Assembly (NCBI GenBank): GCA_017467885.1
Contig: JAFUKC010000021.1
Span: 1 to 64,000, forward strand
DNA: 64,000 nucleotides
Origin: Bacteroidaceae bacterium
GTDB taxonomy: Bacteria; Bacteroidota; Bacteroidia; Bacteroidales; Bacteroidaceae
Reading direction: 5' to 3'
Position numbers and translations under genes: made by a program. Numbering within the stretch: the stretch's first letter is position 1; every line of letters begins with the position of its first letter. The notes under the pieces are model-generated. The model saw nothing but the letters and a program-made list of their open reading frames with translations, was not told the origin of the DNA and did no database searches. Positions 25,998 through 34,309 of the stretch are shown piece by piece.

Positions 25998-26642
25998 TTA
26001 TTCCACTTTGCGATCCCCAATCCATTTGCCATAGAATATCTTTCTATCGGTTTTAAACAATGCACCGTACCCCTGCCTGTAACCATCGCGATATTCACCA
26101 TACCAATAATCGCCGTTAGTCCAATAATAGACACCGTACCCATGCCTGCGCCCTCCATAAGTTTCGCCATAATAGACATCTCCATTACTGTATTTTATCT
26201 TATAGAATCCGTTATAAGGCTTGCCCAATGACATTTTATCATAATAATCCTTTGAAGGCTTCCTGTCACCCTCTTTTGTATGAATACGCAAAATACCACC
26301 CGTCTCCAAATCATACTCTACAAAATGTTCCTCACTGCCTACCCTGGCCACAGAAGCAGTCTGTGTTATTCCAAAAAAGTGCTTTCCGTTACGATACTGT
26401 CCAAAAGTCCGGGCACCATCGTTTGAGAGGAAATATCCCCAACCATATATTTTATTATCAACCAATTGGCCTACAAACTGACCATGCGAGGAAGAGATAT
26501 ATTTGGTTTCGGCCTCGGACGATACATAATCACAAAATACAGCTTGCAGTTCATCGCACATTTGAGGATAAAATTCAGAGTTCATTTGAGCACCTGCAAC
26601 AGCAGGAATAAACAACAGAAGAAGCTGCAAAAACTTTTTCAT
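25998..26642 (-). CDS. Secreted MORN-repeat protein
   Basis: A 214-residue protein with an N-terminal signal peptide (MKKFLQLLLLFIPAVAGAQ) and a C-terminal run of MORN repeats, seen as YYGETYGGRRHGYGVYYW and YWYGEYRDGYRQGYGALF. An earlier degenerate copy, FVGQLVDNKIYGWGYFL, is near residue 55. MORN repeats form an extended beta-meander, but their role in bacterial secreted proteins is unclear. Its start overlaps the nadD stop by four nt (ATGA), so it belongs to the operon. No catalytic motif is visible. Confidence 0.8.
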   Translation of the reverse strand: MKKFLQLLLLFIPAVAGAQMNSEFYPQMCDELQAVFCDYVSSEAETKYISSSHGQFVGQLVDNKIYGWGYFLSNDGARTFGQYRNGKHFFGITQTASVARVGSEEHFVEYDLETGGILRIHTKEGDRKPSKDYYDKMSLGKPYNGFYKIKYSNGDVYYGETYGGRRHGYGVYYWTNGDYWYGEYRDGYRQGYGALFKTDRKIFYGKWIGDRKVE

Positions 26643-27217
26643 ATTCTATATAAATTATTTTCGTTGATAAATTCAAAAACAAGCGGTGACACATATTTCG
26701 AAAAATCTTTACCTTCGGCTATCATATTACGAACCATTGTTGAACTGATATCATATAATTCCGATGAAAGCCACCGCACATTTGCCGGCAACAAAGGCGC
26801 AGCATCACAATCCCGAGGATACACTATCAATGAATAACGTGAAAGAATCTCTTCGTAAGAATACCATCTATCGAATTTTTCCCAATTATCTGCACCAACA
26901 AGAAGTATAAACTGCCTATCGGGAAACTCCTTCTCCAAAGCATTAAGCGTGTGTATGGTATATGAAGGGCGTGGCAGAGTAAATTCAAAATCACACGCCT
27001 TAAAACGAGACTCTCCGTCTATGGCCAACCGCACCATCTGCAAACGGATTGTTTCGTCTATAAGTTCCTTATCCTGTTTATGCGGATTTTGCGGTGTCAC
27101 CATGAACCACACCTCATCGCCCAGGCCCCGTTCAAGAACTTCACGCGCAAGCGACGTATGCCCAATATGCACAGGATTAAAACTTCCGCCGAATATTACC
27201 GTCCGCCTTTTATGCAT
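26639..27217 (-). CDS. nadD: Nicotinate-nucleotide adenylyltransferase
   Basis: NadD makes deamido-NAD from nicotinate mononucleotide and ATP. The 192-residue protein has the nucleotidyltransferase motif GGSFNPVHIGHTSLA, the WFMVTPQNPHKQ segment, LLVGADNWEKFDRW and the C-terminal ISSTMVR. It overlaps gmk by eight nt upstream and the MORN gene by four nt downstream. Confidence 0.94.
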   Translation of the reverse strand: MHKRRTVIFGGSFNPVHIGHTSLAREVLERGLGDEVWFMVTPQNPHKQDKELIDETIRLQMVRLAIDGESRFKACDFEFTLPRPSYTIHTLNALEKEFPDRQFILLVGADNWEKFDRWYSYEEILSRYSLIVYPRDCDAAPLLPANVRWLSSELYDISSTMVRNMIAEGKDFSKYVSPLVFEFINENNLYRI

Positions 27218-27773
27218 TAAGAAATTTATTTACAATTTCCACAACCATCCGTTTGGCTGTTTCAAGATTGTCATTCACTATCACCCTGTCGGCATATTTG
27301 GCAAATGTCATCTCGTATTCTGCTTTTCCTATCCGTTTTTCAATCTCTTCGGGGGCCGTATCGCCGCGTGCAACAAGACGCCTGCGCAACTCTTCAATGG
27401 AAGGAGCCTGCACAAACAGAAACAACGCCCGTTCGCCATAATATTTCTTAAGACTGCAACCACCTTTAACATCGACATCGAACAATATATTTTGCCGCTC
27501 GAGTTGTTCTTCGACCTGAGATTTCAACGTTCCATAAAAACGGCCCGGATAAACCTCTTCATACTCGACAAATTCGTCACCGACAATTTTTGCCCTGAAC
27601 TCTTCGGGAGAGAAGAAAAAGTAATCTGTACCATGACGTTCCTCGCCACGAGGCGGACGACTTGTTGCCGATACAGAGAAGCCAAAATCGTCCCTTTGTT
27701 CCATCAGATAATGCACCAACGTTGATTTACCCGACCCCGAAGGTGCTGAAAATATAACAAGTTTACCTTTCAT
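27210..27773 (-). CDS. gmk: Guanylate kinase
   Basis: Gmk phosphorylates GMP to GDP. The 187-residue protein has the P-loop SAPSGSGKSTL, the GMP-binding region SVSATSRPPRGEERHGTDYFF, EYEEVYPGRFYGT, and the DVDVKGG motif. Standard length. It is three nt downstream of yicC, a pairing seen in many bacteria. Confidence 0.95.
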   Translation of the reverse strand: MKGKLVIFSAPSGSGKSTLVHYLMEQRDDFGFSVSATSRPPRGEERHGTDYFFFSPEEFRAKIVGDEFVEYEEVYPGRFYGTLKSQVEEQLERQNILFDVDVKGGCSLKKYYGERALFLFVQAPSIEELRRRLVARGDTAPEEIEKRIGKAEYEMTFAKYADRVIVNDNLETAKRMVVEIVNKFLNA

Positions 27774-27776
27774 ACA

Positions 27777-28652
27777 CTACATTACGTTTAGAACCTGCTC
27801 TTTTATCTGTTCAAGCTCATCCTTCATCTTCACCACTATATTTTGCATCTCGGCATGATTACTCTTGCTGCCAAGAGTATTTATCTCGCGCCCCATCTCT
27901 TGTGCAATGAAAGCAAGTTTCTTTCCTTGACCTATCACTCCGTTCATCGTTTCCACAAAATATTCGAGATGATTGGTCAAACGCTGTTTTTCTTCGTTCA
28001 CATCAAGCTTTTCTATGTAATATATCAACTCCTGTTCCAAGCGATTCCTGTCATAATCCACAGCCAGATAACGCTCCAACGTATCTGTTATACGGTTACG
28101 TATCTTTTCAACACGTTCTTTTTCATAAGGCTCGACAGAGGCAAGCAAACCACCGATATTTGAGATTTTATCGAGGAATTTCTGTTCAAGTGAAGCACCC
28201 TCCTGCTTGCGGAAATCCATAAGTTCATCAATGGCATTATTTACAGCCGCAAGTGTTATCGACCACTCATCGTCCGACACTTCATAAATCTCTTTTCTGG
28301 TTATCACCTCGGGCATACGCAACAGAACCTCGAACATGTTATCGGGCAAAGGAACTCCTGTATCTTTTGAAACCTCCTTGAACTGCTCGATATAACCGGA
28401 CAACACCTCTTTGTTAATCGACGGAGTATCACTCTTCTCGTTCTGTTCCACCCAAAGAGCAAAATCCACTTTTCCACGTTCCAAACGCGATGTAATCAAA
28501 GTCCTTATCTCCATCTCATGATTCTTAAATTGAGATGCGATGCGTGTTGTCAAATCCATCGATTTACCGTTCAAAGAACGTATCTCGATGCAAATTTTCC
28601 GGTCGTTGTATTGCGCTACAGCCTTGCCGTAGCCTGTCATAGAATATATCAT
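27777..28652 (-). CDS. yicC: YicC/YloC family endoribonuclease
   Basis: A 291-residue protein with the YicC N-terminal motif MTGYGKA and RSLNGKSMDLTTRI, and the conserved C-terminal block MGREINTLGSKSNHAEMQNIVVKMKDELE. E. coli YicC and B. subtilis YloC have been characterised as endoribonucleases. The frame extends upstream to 28748, but the family start is the ATG at 28652. A -7 box at 28681-28688 fits this start. Confidence 0.92.
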   Translation of the reverse strand: MIYSMTGYGKAVAQYNDRKICIEIRSLNGKSMDLTTRIASQFKNHEMEIRTLITSRLERGKVDFALWVEQNEKSDTPSINKEVLSGYIEQFKEVSKDTGVPLPDNMFEVLLRMPEVITRKEIYEVSDDEWSITLAAVNNAIDELMDFRKQEGASLEQKFLDKISNIGGLLASVEPYEKERVEKIRNRITDTLERYLAVDYDRNRLEQELIYYIEKLDVNEEKQRLTNHLEYFVETMNGVIGQGKKLAFIAQEMGREINTLGSKSNHAEMQNIVVKMKDELEQIKEQVLNVM

Positions 28653-28680
28653 GATTTCTGTAAAATTGCAATAATTTTTG

Positions 28681-28688
28681 CGAAAATA
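28681..28688 (-). promoter_or_regulatory. -7 box for yicC-gmk-nadD-MORN
   Basis: Minus strand TATTTTCG, 28 nt before the yicC ATG. The -33 region is weak. Confidence 0.4.
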
Positions 28689-28825
28689 ATCATTTATTCC
28701 CAAAAACAGACAACATAAACTTAAAAAAAGAGCACAAAAACGCAACACTCTTTCACATATACGTTTTAAGAGAGTTTCTTTCTATAAAAAATGTTATTTA
28801 TTGACGTGTTATTGATATAAATTCG

Positions 28826-28833
28826 TATCTTTG
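28826..28833 (+). promoter_or_regulatory. Distal -7 box upstream of the hairpin elements
   Basis: TATCTTTG with TTG at 28801-28803. A transcript from here would include both hairpin elements in the leader of tsaB. Confidence 0.45.
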
Positions 28834-28855
28834 AACTAAAGTTCGAACATATACG

Positions 28856-28901
28856 GCACTCGCTGTGAAAAATCAAAATACTTTGATTTTTCGCTCGTTT
28901 G
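28856..28901. repeat. Dispersed hairpin element, copy 2
   Basis: GCACTCGC (28856-28863) and GCTCGTTTG (28893-28901) flank an exact 11-bp hairpin (28867-28877 with 28882-28892, loop ATAC). The flanks and the 29-nt spacing match the copy at 18505-18550; the core sequence is unrelated. Confidence 0.55.
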
Positions 28902-28935
28902 TTGCTTTATTTGAGCTAAAGTTTAAAGACGGGGA

Positions 28936-28980
28936 GCGCTCGAGATAAAAAATAAATGAATTTATTTTATTCTCCGCTCA
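28936..28980. repeat. Second hairpin element with related flanks
   Basis: GCGCTCGA on the left and CGCTCACCTTTG on the right enclose an imperfect A/T-rich inverted repeat (28942-28957 with 28960-28974). It immediately precedes the proximal tsaB -7 box. Confidence 0.4.
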
Positions 28981-28988
28981 CCTTTGCG

Positions 28989-28996
28989 TATCTTTG
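28989..28996 (+). promoter_or_regulatory. Proximal -7 box for the tsaB-phoA operon
   Basis: TATCTTTG, 26 nt before the tsaB ATG, with a T-rich -33 region at 28965-28968. It probably drives the long operon that runs to 38279. Confidence 0.55.
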
Positions 28997-29022
28997 CAGT
29001 AAACTGCGTAAATCGACAAGCA

Positions 29023-29724
29023 ATGGCAATAATACTACATATTGAAGCCTCAACCGACGTCTGTTCTGTAGCATTAAGCGAAAGCGGTGAGGTCTTTTTC
29101 AACAAAGAGAGCTTTGAAGAACGCTCACATGCAACAGTCCTTGCTCCATTTGTAGAAGAGGCTCTAAACGAGGTTCAGAAACGAGGAGAAAGCTTAAGTG
29201 CTGTAGCTTTAAGTTGTGGCCCCGGGTCGTACACAGGTTTAAGAATCGCATCATCCACAGCAAAAGGAGTGTGTTACGGCAAAAACATTCCGCTTATTGC
29301 AATACCGACAACGGCAATAATGAGTGTCCCCGTACTGTTTCGTGACGATATCCCCGACGAAGCTCTCCTGTGCCCGATGATAGATGCCCGAAGAAACGAG
29401 GTATATGCAACGGTATACAATCGAGCACTTTTCCCTGTTATGGATACAAGCGCGGTTGTTGTCAACGAAGATAGCTTTATTGAACTGCTCGACAAACAAC
29501 AGGTCTGTTTTTTTGGGAACGGAGCAGAAAAATGCAAGAAGTTAATCACGCATCCAAACGCATGTTTCCTTGATGCACACAGCTCACCATTGGCAAAATG
29601 GATGATGCCGCTTGCCGAGAGAGCCTGGCTTGACGAACGTTTCGAAGATATAGCATACTTCGAACCGTTCTATTTGAAAAACTTCATTGCCACTAAACCT
29701 AAAGAATTATTGAAAAATTTTTAG
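29023..29724 (+). CDS. tsaB: tRNA threonylcarbamoyladenosine synthesis protein TsaB
   Basis: TsaB is the non-catalytic ASKHA-fold partner of TsaD/TsaE in making the t6A37 modification of ANN-decoding tRNAs. The 233-residue protein has ILHIEASTDVCSVALSESG at the N-terminus, ERSHATVLAPFVEEAL, the conserved SCGPGSYTGLRI motif and PMIDARRNEVYATVY. The start at 29023 is chosen over 28984 by family alignment and by the promoter. It is the first of nine closely spaced genes. Confidence 0.93.
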   Translation: MAIILHIEASTDVCSVALSESGEVFFNKESFEERSHATVLAPFVEEALNEVQKRGESLSAVALSCGPGSYTGLRIASSTAKGVCYGKNIPLIAIPTTAIMSVPVLFRDDIPDEALLCPMIDARRNEVYATVYNRALFPVMDTSAVVVNEDSFIELLDKQQVCFFGNGAEKCKKLITHPNACFLDAHSSPLAKWMMPLAERAWLDERFEDIAYFEPFYLKNFIATKPKELLKNF

Positions 29725-29739
29725 AGAATCGTTACTATT

Positions 29740-30357
29740 ATGATGGAATATAATACCAAACAGAAAAAATTGCCGTTGCCCGAATATGGCAGGTCGGTAC
29801 AGAAGATGGTCGACCATGCCATGACCATAGAAAACCGAGAAGAGAGGCAGCAATGCGCAAATACCATTATAAACATCATGGGAAGTATGTTCCCTGCCAT
29901 GCGCGAGTTACCCGACTTTAAGCGTAAATTATGGGACCACCTTGCCATTATTTCCGATTTCAAATTAGACATAGACTATCCGTTCGAAGTCATTAAAAAA
30001 GAGAAATTCTACGAGTCGCCCGAAAGAATCCATTACCAAACCGGCGAAATAAAAAACAGACATTACGGACGCATAGTAGAGGAAATGATACGCCATGCGC
30101 TCACCATGGAGGAAGGTGACGAGAAAGATAAGTTCATCGAGCTTATTACCATACAAATGAAAAAGAACTATATTGCATGGAACAAAGACGGCGTGGAGGA
30201 TAAACGTATCTTTGAAGATTTAAGGGCATATTCGAATGGGAAAATAGACATTGCAGATAAAGAGATAAAAATTCACGCACAACAATCGGGCAAGAACGAC
30301 AACACACAGCGCAACAACGCCAAACGTAAAAAGATATTCAACAAGAAGAAATATTAA
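29740..30357 (+). CDS. DUF4290 family protein
   Basis: A 205-residue soluble protein I recognise as DUF4290, a Bacteroidetes family usually located just upstream of murA. The N-terminal region YNTKQKKLPLPEYGRSVQKMVDHA and KDGVEDKRIFEDLRAYSNGKI are typical; the C-terminus is a basic, Asn/Lys-rich tail. Function is unknown. Two adjacent ATGs (29740 and 29743) are possible starts. The gaps to tsaB and murA are 15 and 11 nt. Confidence 0.85.
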   Translation: MMEYNTKQKKLPLPEYGRSVQKMVDHAMTIENREERQQCANTIINIMGSMFPAMRELPDFKRKLWDHLAIISDFKLDIDYPFEVIKKEKFYESPERIHYQTGEIKNRHYGRIVEEMIRHALTMEEGDEKDKFIELITIQMKKNYIAWNKDGVEDKRIFEDLRAYSNGKIDIADKEIKIHAQQSGKNDNTQRNNAKRKKIFNKKKY

Positions 30358-30368
30358 AGAAACCACAC

Positions 30369-31673
30369 ATGGCATCATTTATAATAGAGGGAGGACACAA
30401 ATTAAAAGGCAGCATAACACCACAAGGAGCCAAGAATGAGGTTCTGCAGGTTATATGTGCCACTTTGTTGACCGAAGAGAAAGTAACCATAGAGAACATA
30501 CCCGACATTGCCGATGTGAATAATCTAATAAATCAGTTGATGCACATGGGAGTGACGGTAACACAAAACGGTACCGGCAGTTTCACATTTCAGGCAAACA
30601 ACATAAACCTCGAATACCTTGACAGCCCGGAATACATCGAAGGCTGTGCACGTCTGCGTGGCTCGGTAATGTTCACAGGCCCGTTGCTGGCACGTTTCGG
30701 TAAAGCCGCAATGTCGAAACCCGGTGGTGACAAGATAGGACGCCGCCGACTCGACACCCATTTGATAGGTATGCAAAAGCTGGGAGCCACTTTTCACTAC
30801 GACGAAGAGAAGATGATATACAGCATTCAGGCAAAGAAGCTGAAAGGCTGTTATATGTTGCTCGATGAAGCATCGGTGACAGGAACCGCAAATATAATAA
30901 TGACAGCTGTTCTTGCCGAAGGAAAAACAATTATATACAATGCTGCGTGCGAGCCTTATGTACAACAGCTATGTCGTATGCTGTGCAAGATGGGAGCAAA
31001 GATATCGGGTATAGGCAGCAACATGCTAAGCATCGAAGGAGTTAAAGAACTTGGCGGATGCACACATCGTGCCCTGCCCGACATGATAGAAGTGGGCAGT
31101 TTTATAGGTATGGCAGCCATGACCCAAAGCGAAATAACAATAAAGGATGTTTCTTTTGAAAATTTAGGAATCATCCCCGACAGCTTCCGACGTTTGGGAA
31201 TATATTTCGAACAGCAAGGTGACGATATATTCATCCCGTCACAGGAGCACTACGAGATTGAATCATTTATTGACGGTTCAATAATGACAATAAGTGACGC
31301 ACCTTGGCCCGGACTCACACCCGACCTCTTGAGTGTATTGCTTGTGACCGCCATTCAGGCCAAAGGCAGTGTTCTTATACATCAAAAAATGTTCGAAAGC
31401 CGTTTATTCTTTGTCGACAAGCTGATTGACATGGGCGCACAGATAATTCTATGCGACCCGCACCGTGCCGTTGTTATAGGACACGACCACAATTTCAAAT
31501 TAAAACCACGCACAATGAGCTCTCCCGATATTCGTGCCGGAATTGCATTGCTTATATCGGCCATGAGTGCCGATGGAATAAGCCGCATCGACAATATCGA
31601 CCAAATAGACCGGGGTTATCAGGAACTTGAGATGCGTCTTAACAGAATAGGAGCAAAAATAACACGTTCGTAA
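30369..31673 (+). CDS. murA: UDP-N-acetylglucosamine 1-carboxyvinyltransferase, Asp-type
   Basis: MurA catalyses the first committed step of peptidoglycan synthesis, transferring enolpyruvate from PEP to UDP-GlcNAc. The 434-residue protein has GAKNEVLQVICATLL, RLRGSVMFTGPLLARFG, and the active-site loop PGGDKIGRRRLDTHL. The residue equivalent to Cys115 of E. coli is Asp121 (codon 30729-30731). Cys-to-Asp MurA is catalytically active and insensitive to fosfomycin, which alkylates that Cys. The C-terminal catalytic segment (DIRAGIALLISAM) is intact. Confidence 0.94.
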   Translation: MASFIIEGGHKLKGSITPQGAKNEVLQVICATLLTEEKVTIENIPDIADVNNLINQLMHMGVTVTQNGTGSFTFQANNINLEYLDSPEYIEGCARLRGSVMFTGPLLARFGKAAMSKPGGDKIGRRRLDTHLIGMQKLGATFHYDEEKMIYSIQAKKLKGCYMLLDEASVTGTANIIMTAVLAEGKTIIYNAACEPYVQQLCRMLCKMGAKISGIGSNMLSIEGVKELGGCTHRALPDMIEVGSFIGMAAMTQSEITIKDVSFENLGIIPDSFRRLGIYFEQQGDDIFIPSQEHYEIESFIDGSIMTISDAPWPGLTPDLLSVLLVTAIQAKGSVLIHQKMFESRLFFVDKLIDMGAQIILCDPHRAVVIGHDHNFKLKPRTMSSPDIRAGIALLISAMSADGISRIDNIDQIDRGYQELEMRLNRIGAKITRS

Positions 31674-31687
31674 CCAAACAGGATACA

Positions 31688-32200
31688 ATGCTGAAAAAAG
31701 AGGATTATACATACTTTGGAAAATTCCTGAAACCACATGGAACAAAAGGCGAAATTGGATTATCGGGCGACAGCATCATTCTGGGTGATGACTGTGATTT
31801 TGTTGCAGTAGACATCGAGGGTATATTGGTTCCATTCTTTTTCGAATATACAAAAATAAAGAATAACGACTCTTTGATTGTGAAAATAGAACGAATGGAA
31901 AGTGCCGAAGAGGTTCGCTACCTGACAAACCGCGAGGTATTCATTCCACGAGAATGGTTGGAAGATTGCGAACAGTTCACATGGAGTTACTTCAGAGGTT
32001 TCACCGTCGAGGACCGCCGACAAGGCAATCTTGGCGAAATAACCGACGTAGACGACACAACCATTAACACTTTATTTGTAATAAAACAGAACAACAACGA
32101 AGAATTGCTTATACCGGCACAAGAGGATTTTATTTCTGATATCGACCACAAGAACAGGCATATCATCTTTGACCTGCCCGAAGGACTATTGTCACTGTAA
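31688..32200 (+). CDS. rimM: Ribosome maturation factor RimM
   Basis: RimM assists assembly of the 30S head and 16S rRNA processing. The 170-residue protein has the N-terminal FGKFLKPHGTKGEIGL motif, a RimM beta-barrel and a C-terminal PRC-barrel (about 95-170; LGEITDVDDTTINTLFVIK, LLIPAQEDFISDID). It sits between murA and the M23 gene with 14- and 17-nt gaps. Confidence 0.9.
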   Translation: MLKKEDYTYFGKFLKPHGTKGEIGLSGDSIILGDDCDFVAVDIEGILVPFFFEYTKIKNNDSLIVKIERMESAEEVRYLTNREVFIPREWLEDCEQFTWSYFRGFTVEDRRQGNLGEITDVDDTTINTLFVIKQNNNEELLIPAQEDFISDIDHKNRHIIFDLPEGLLSL

Positions 32201-32217
32201 CAATAAAAACAACAACC

Positions 32218-33105
32218 ATGAACAGCGATAAGAAAAACAAGGAAAGCAAGAAACAGTTCAAAAGCAGGCTGTTACGTAAATACCGGCTTACCATACACAA
32301 CGAGAACAAGCTCGAAAATGTGTTGGGATTCTATGTATCACCGTTCTGGGTGATAATATCACTTTTCTTTTCATTTATTCTGGTAGGCGGTGTTGTTCTG
32401 CTGATATTCATTTTTACACCCATAGGCGAATATCTGCCGGGCAACATAAGCACCCGTACAAGAGAGATGCTTGTAAACTATGCCATCACAATAGACTCGC
32501 TTAAAGAGGAGGTAGACAAACAAGACAAATATTTGGCAAACATAAGTTCCATAATGGCCGGTAACTACGAAACAGGCGACACAATAGCCAAAAACGACAC
32601 CTTGCCAAACGTGGGCAATCACCCAATAACAGCATCGGATATTGAAAAAGAGTATATAAGCGATTTTGAAGAAAAAGAGCGATACAACCTCACCTCGTAT
32701 GCCACAAGCGTGGGAGCACTTACAGGTATAAATTTCTATCGCCCCACCCGAGGCATGATTATAGAAAGATTCAACCCAAAAACACGACATTATGGAGTAG
32801 ATATAGCCGAAAGCCCCAACGAGAGTGTTGTTGCTATTTGGGACGGAACCGTTATATTGAGTGACTACACAGCCACCGATGGATACGTACTGATGATACA
32901 ACATAACGAGGACCTTGTTTCTATTTACAAAAATTGCTACAGAATACTTAAAAATGTGGGAGATAAAGTGATTGCCGGAGAAGTGATTGGCTCGCTCAGC
33001 AGCGGTGACGAAGAGAATAGCAGCAACGCATTTAAGCCCTATCTGCATCTGGAGCTATGGCATCGCGGCGCACCACTCGACCCGGGCATCTATATCTCGT
33101 TCTAA
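32218..33105 (+). CDS. Membrane-anchored M23/LytM-domain protein, probably catalytically inactive
   Basis: A 295-residue inner-membrane protein: basic cytoplasmic N-terminus, one transmembrane helix (about 43-67), a periplasmic helical region with coiled-coil potential (about 80-112), and a C-terminal LytM/M23 domain (about 172-295). The zinc ligands are present as His191 and Asp195 (HYGVD) and His277 (YLHLELW). The two catalytic histidines of active LytM enzymes appear to be replaced: Asn239 in SIYKNC and Tyr275 in the HxH motif. It may therefore act like EnvC or NlpD as a regulator of amidases rather than as an endopeptidase; that role is inferred. Confidence 0.85.
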   Translation: MNSDKKNKESKKQFKSRLLRKYRLTIHNENKLENVLGFYVSPFWVIISLFFSFILVGGVVLLIFIFTPIGEYLPGNISTRTREMLVNYAITIDSLKEEVDKQDKYLANISSIMAGNYETGDTIAKNDTLPNVGNHPITASDIEKEYISDFEEKERYNLTSYATSVGALTGINFYRPTRGMIIERFNPKTRHYGVDIAESPNESVVAIWDGTVILSDYTATDGYVLMIQHNEDLVSIYKNCYRILKNVGDKVIAGEVIGSLSSGDEENSSNAFKPYLHLELWHRGAPLDPGIYISF

Positions 33106-33120
33106 AAAACAGAATAATTC

Positions 33121-34281
33121 ATGAATACAAACAAAAAACGACAAATAGCCATATTAGGCTCCACCGGCTCTATAGGCACACAAACACTGCAGGTAGTGGA
33201 GGAACACCCCGAACGCTTCGAAGTGTACGCCATTACAGCAAACAAAAGAGTTGACGAGCTTATAGCACAAGCACGTAAGTTCAGCCCCGAAGCCGTAGTT
33301 ATTGGCGATGAAACAAAATACGAACAACTGAAAGAGGCACTTGCCGATTTACCGATAAAAGTATATGCCGGATACGAATCGATATGCCAGATTGTGCAAT
33401 CGGGGCCAATCGATATTGTGGTGACGGCAATGGTGGGTTTCTCGGGATTACGCCCCACAATAGAAGCAATAAAAGCAGGAAAAGCCATAGCCCTTGCAAA
33501 CAAAGAGACACTTGTGGTTGCAGGCGAGCTGATAAACGAACTTGCTATAAAGCACAAGGTTCCCATACTGCCGGTAGACTCGGAGCACTCGGCCATATTC
33601 CAATGCCTTGCAGGTGAAACACATAACCAAATAGAAAAGTTGATACTCACAGCCTCGGGCGGACCTTTCAGGAACTACACCAAAGAACAGTTGGAACATG
33701 TAACCAAAGAACAGGCACTGAAACATCCCAATTGGAGCATGGGAGCCAAAATAACCATAGACTCGGCTTCGATGATGAATAAAGGATTCGAAGTGATTGA
33801 AGCTAAATGGCTGTTCGGAGTAAAGGCCGAAGAGATTGAAGTTGTAGTACACCCGCAATCGGTAATACACTCCATGGTGCAGTTTGCCGACGGAGCCGTA
33901 AAGGCACAATTGGGAACACCCGACATGCGCCTGCCTATCATGTATGCACTGTCGTACCCCGAACGCCTACCGTCGAGTTTTGGCCGTTTAGACCTTGGTA
34001 CACTTGGAGAACTCACATTCGAAAAGCCCGATTTAGAGTTATTCCCCAACCTGCGATATGCTTACGAAGCTTTGGCAATGGGTGGAAACATGCCTTGTGT
34101 TATAAATGCAGCAAATGAAGTATGTGTAGCCGCATTCCTTGCCGACCGTATAGGCTTCACAGAAATGAGCCGACTGATAGAACGTGCCATGCAGAGTGCA
34201 GACTACAAATTAAAACCGACACTTGAGGATTATATCGAAACCGATGCAGAGATTCGCAAAATGGTTTCGAGTTGGATATGA
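33121..34281 (+). CDS. dxr: 1-deoxy-D-xylulose 5-phosphate reductoisomerase
   Basis: Dxr (IspC) makes 2-C-methyl-D-erythritol 4-phosphate in the non-mevalonate isoprenoid pathway. The 386-residue protein has the NADPH motif GSTGSIGTQTL, NKETLVVAGELI, the metal- and substrate-binding PVDSEHSAIFQCL, the TASGGPF loop and TIDSASMMNKGFEVIEA. It is 15 nt after the M23 gene. Confidence 0.95.
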   Translation: MNTNKKRQIAILGSTGSIGTQTLQVVEEHPERFEVYAITANKRVDELIAQARKFSPEAVVIGDETKYEQLKEALADLPIKVYAGYESICQIVQSGPIDIVVTAMVGFSGLRPTIEAIKAGKAIALANKETLVVAGELINELAIKHKVPILPVDSEHSAIFQCLAGETHNQIEKLILTASGGPFRNYTKEQLEHVTKEQALKHPNWSMGAKITIDSASMMNKGFEVIEAKWLFGVKAEEIEVVVHPQSVIHSMVQFADGAVKAQLGTPDMRLPIMYALSYPERLPSSFGRLDLGTLGELTFEKPDLELFPNLRYAYEALAMGGNMPCVINAANEVCVAAFLADRIGFTEMSRLIERAMQSADYKLKPTLEDYIETDAEIRKMVSSWI

Positions 34282-34309
34282 TTATAAACAAAAACAGATT
34301 TAAGAAGAG

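Larger units (their letters stand above)
28653..29022. other. Divergent spacer with promoters and two hairpin elements
   Basis: The 370-nt spacer between yicC (minus) and tsaB (plus) holds no gene. It contains the yicC -7 box (28681-28688), two plus-strand -7 boxes (28826-28833 and 28989-28996), and two adjacent hairpins with related GC-rich flanks (28856-28901 and 28936-28980). Confidence 0.6.
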
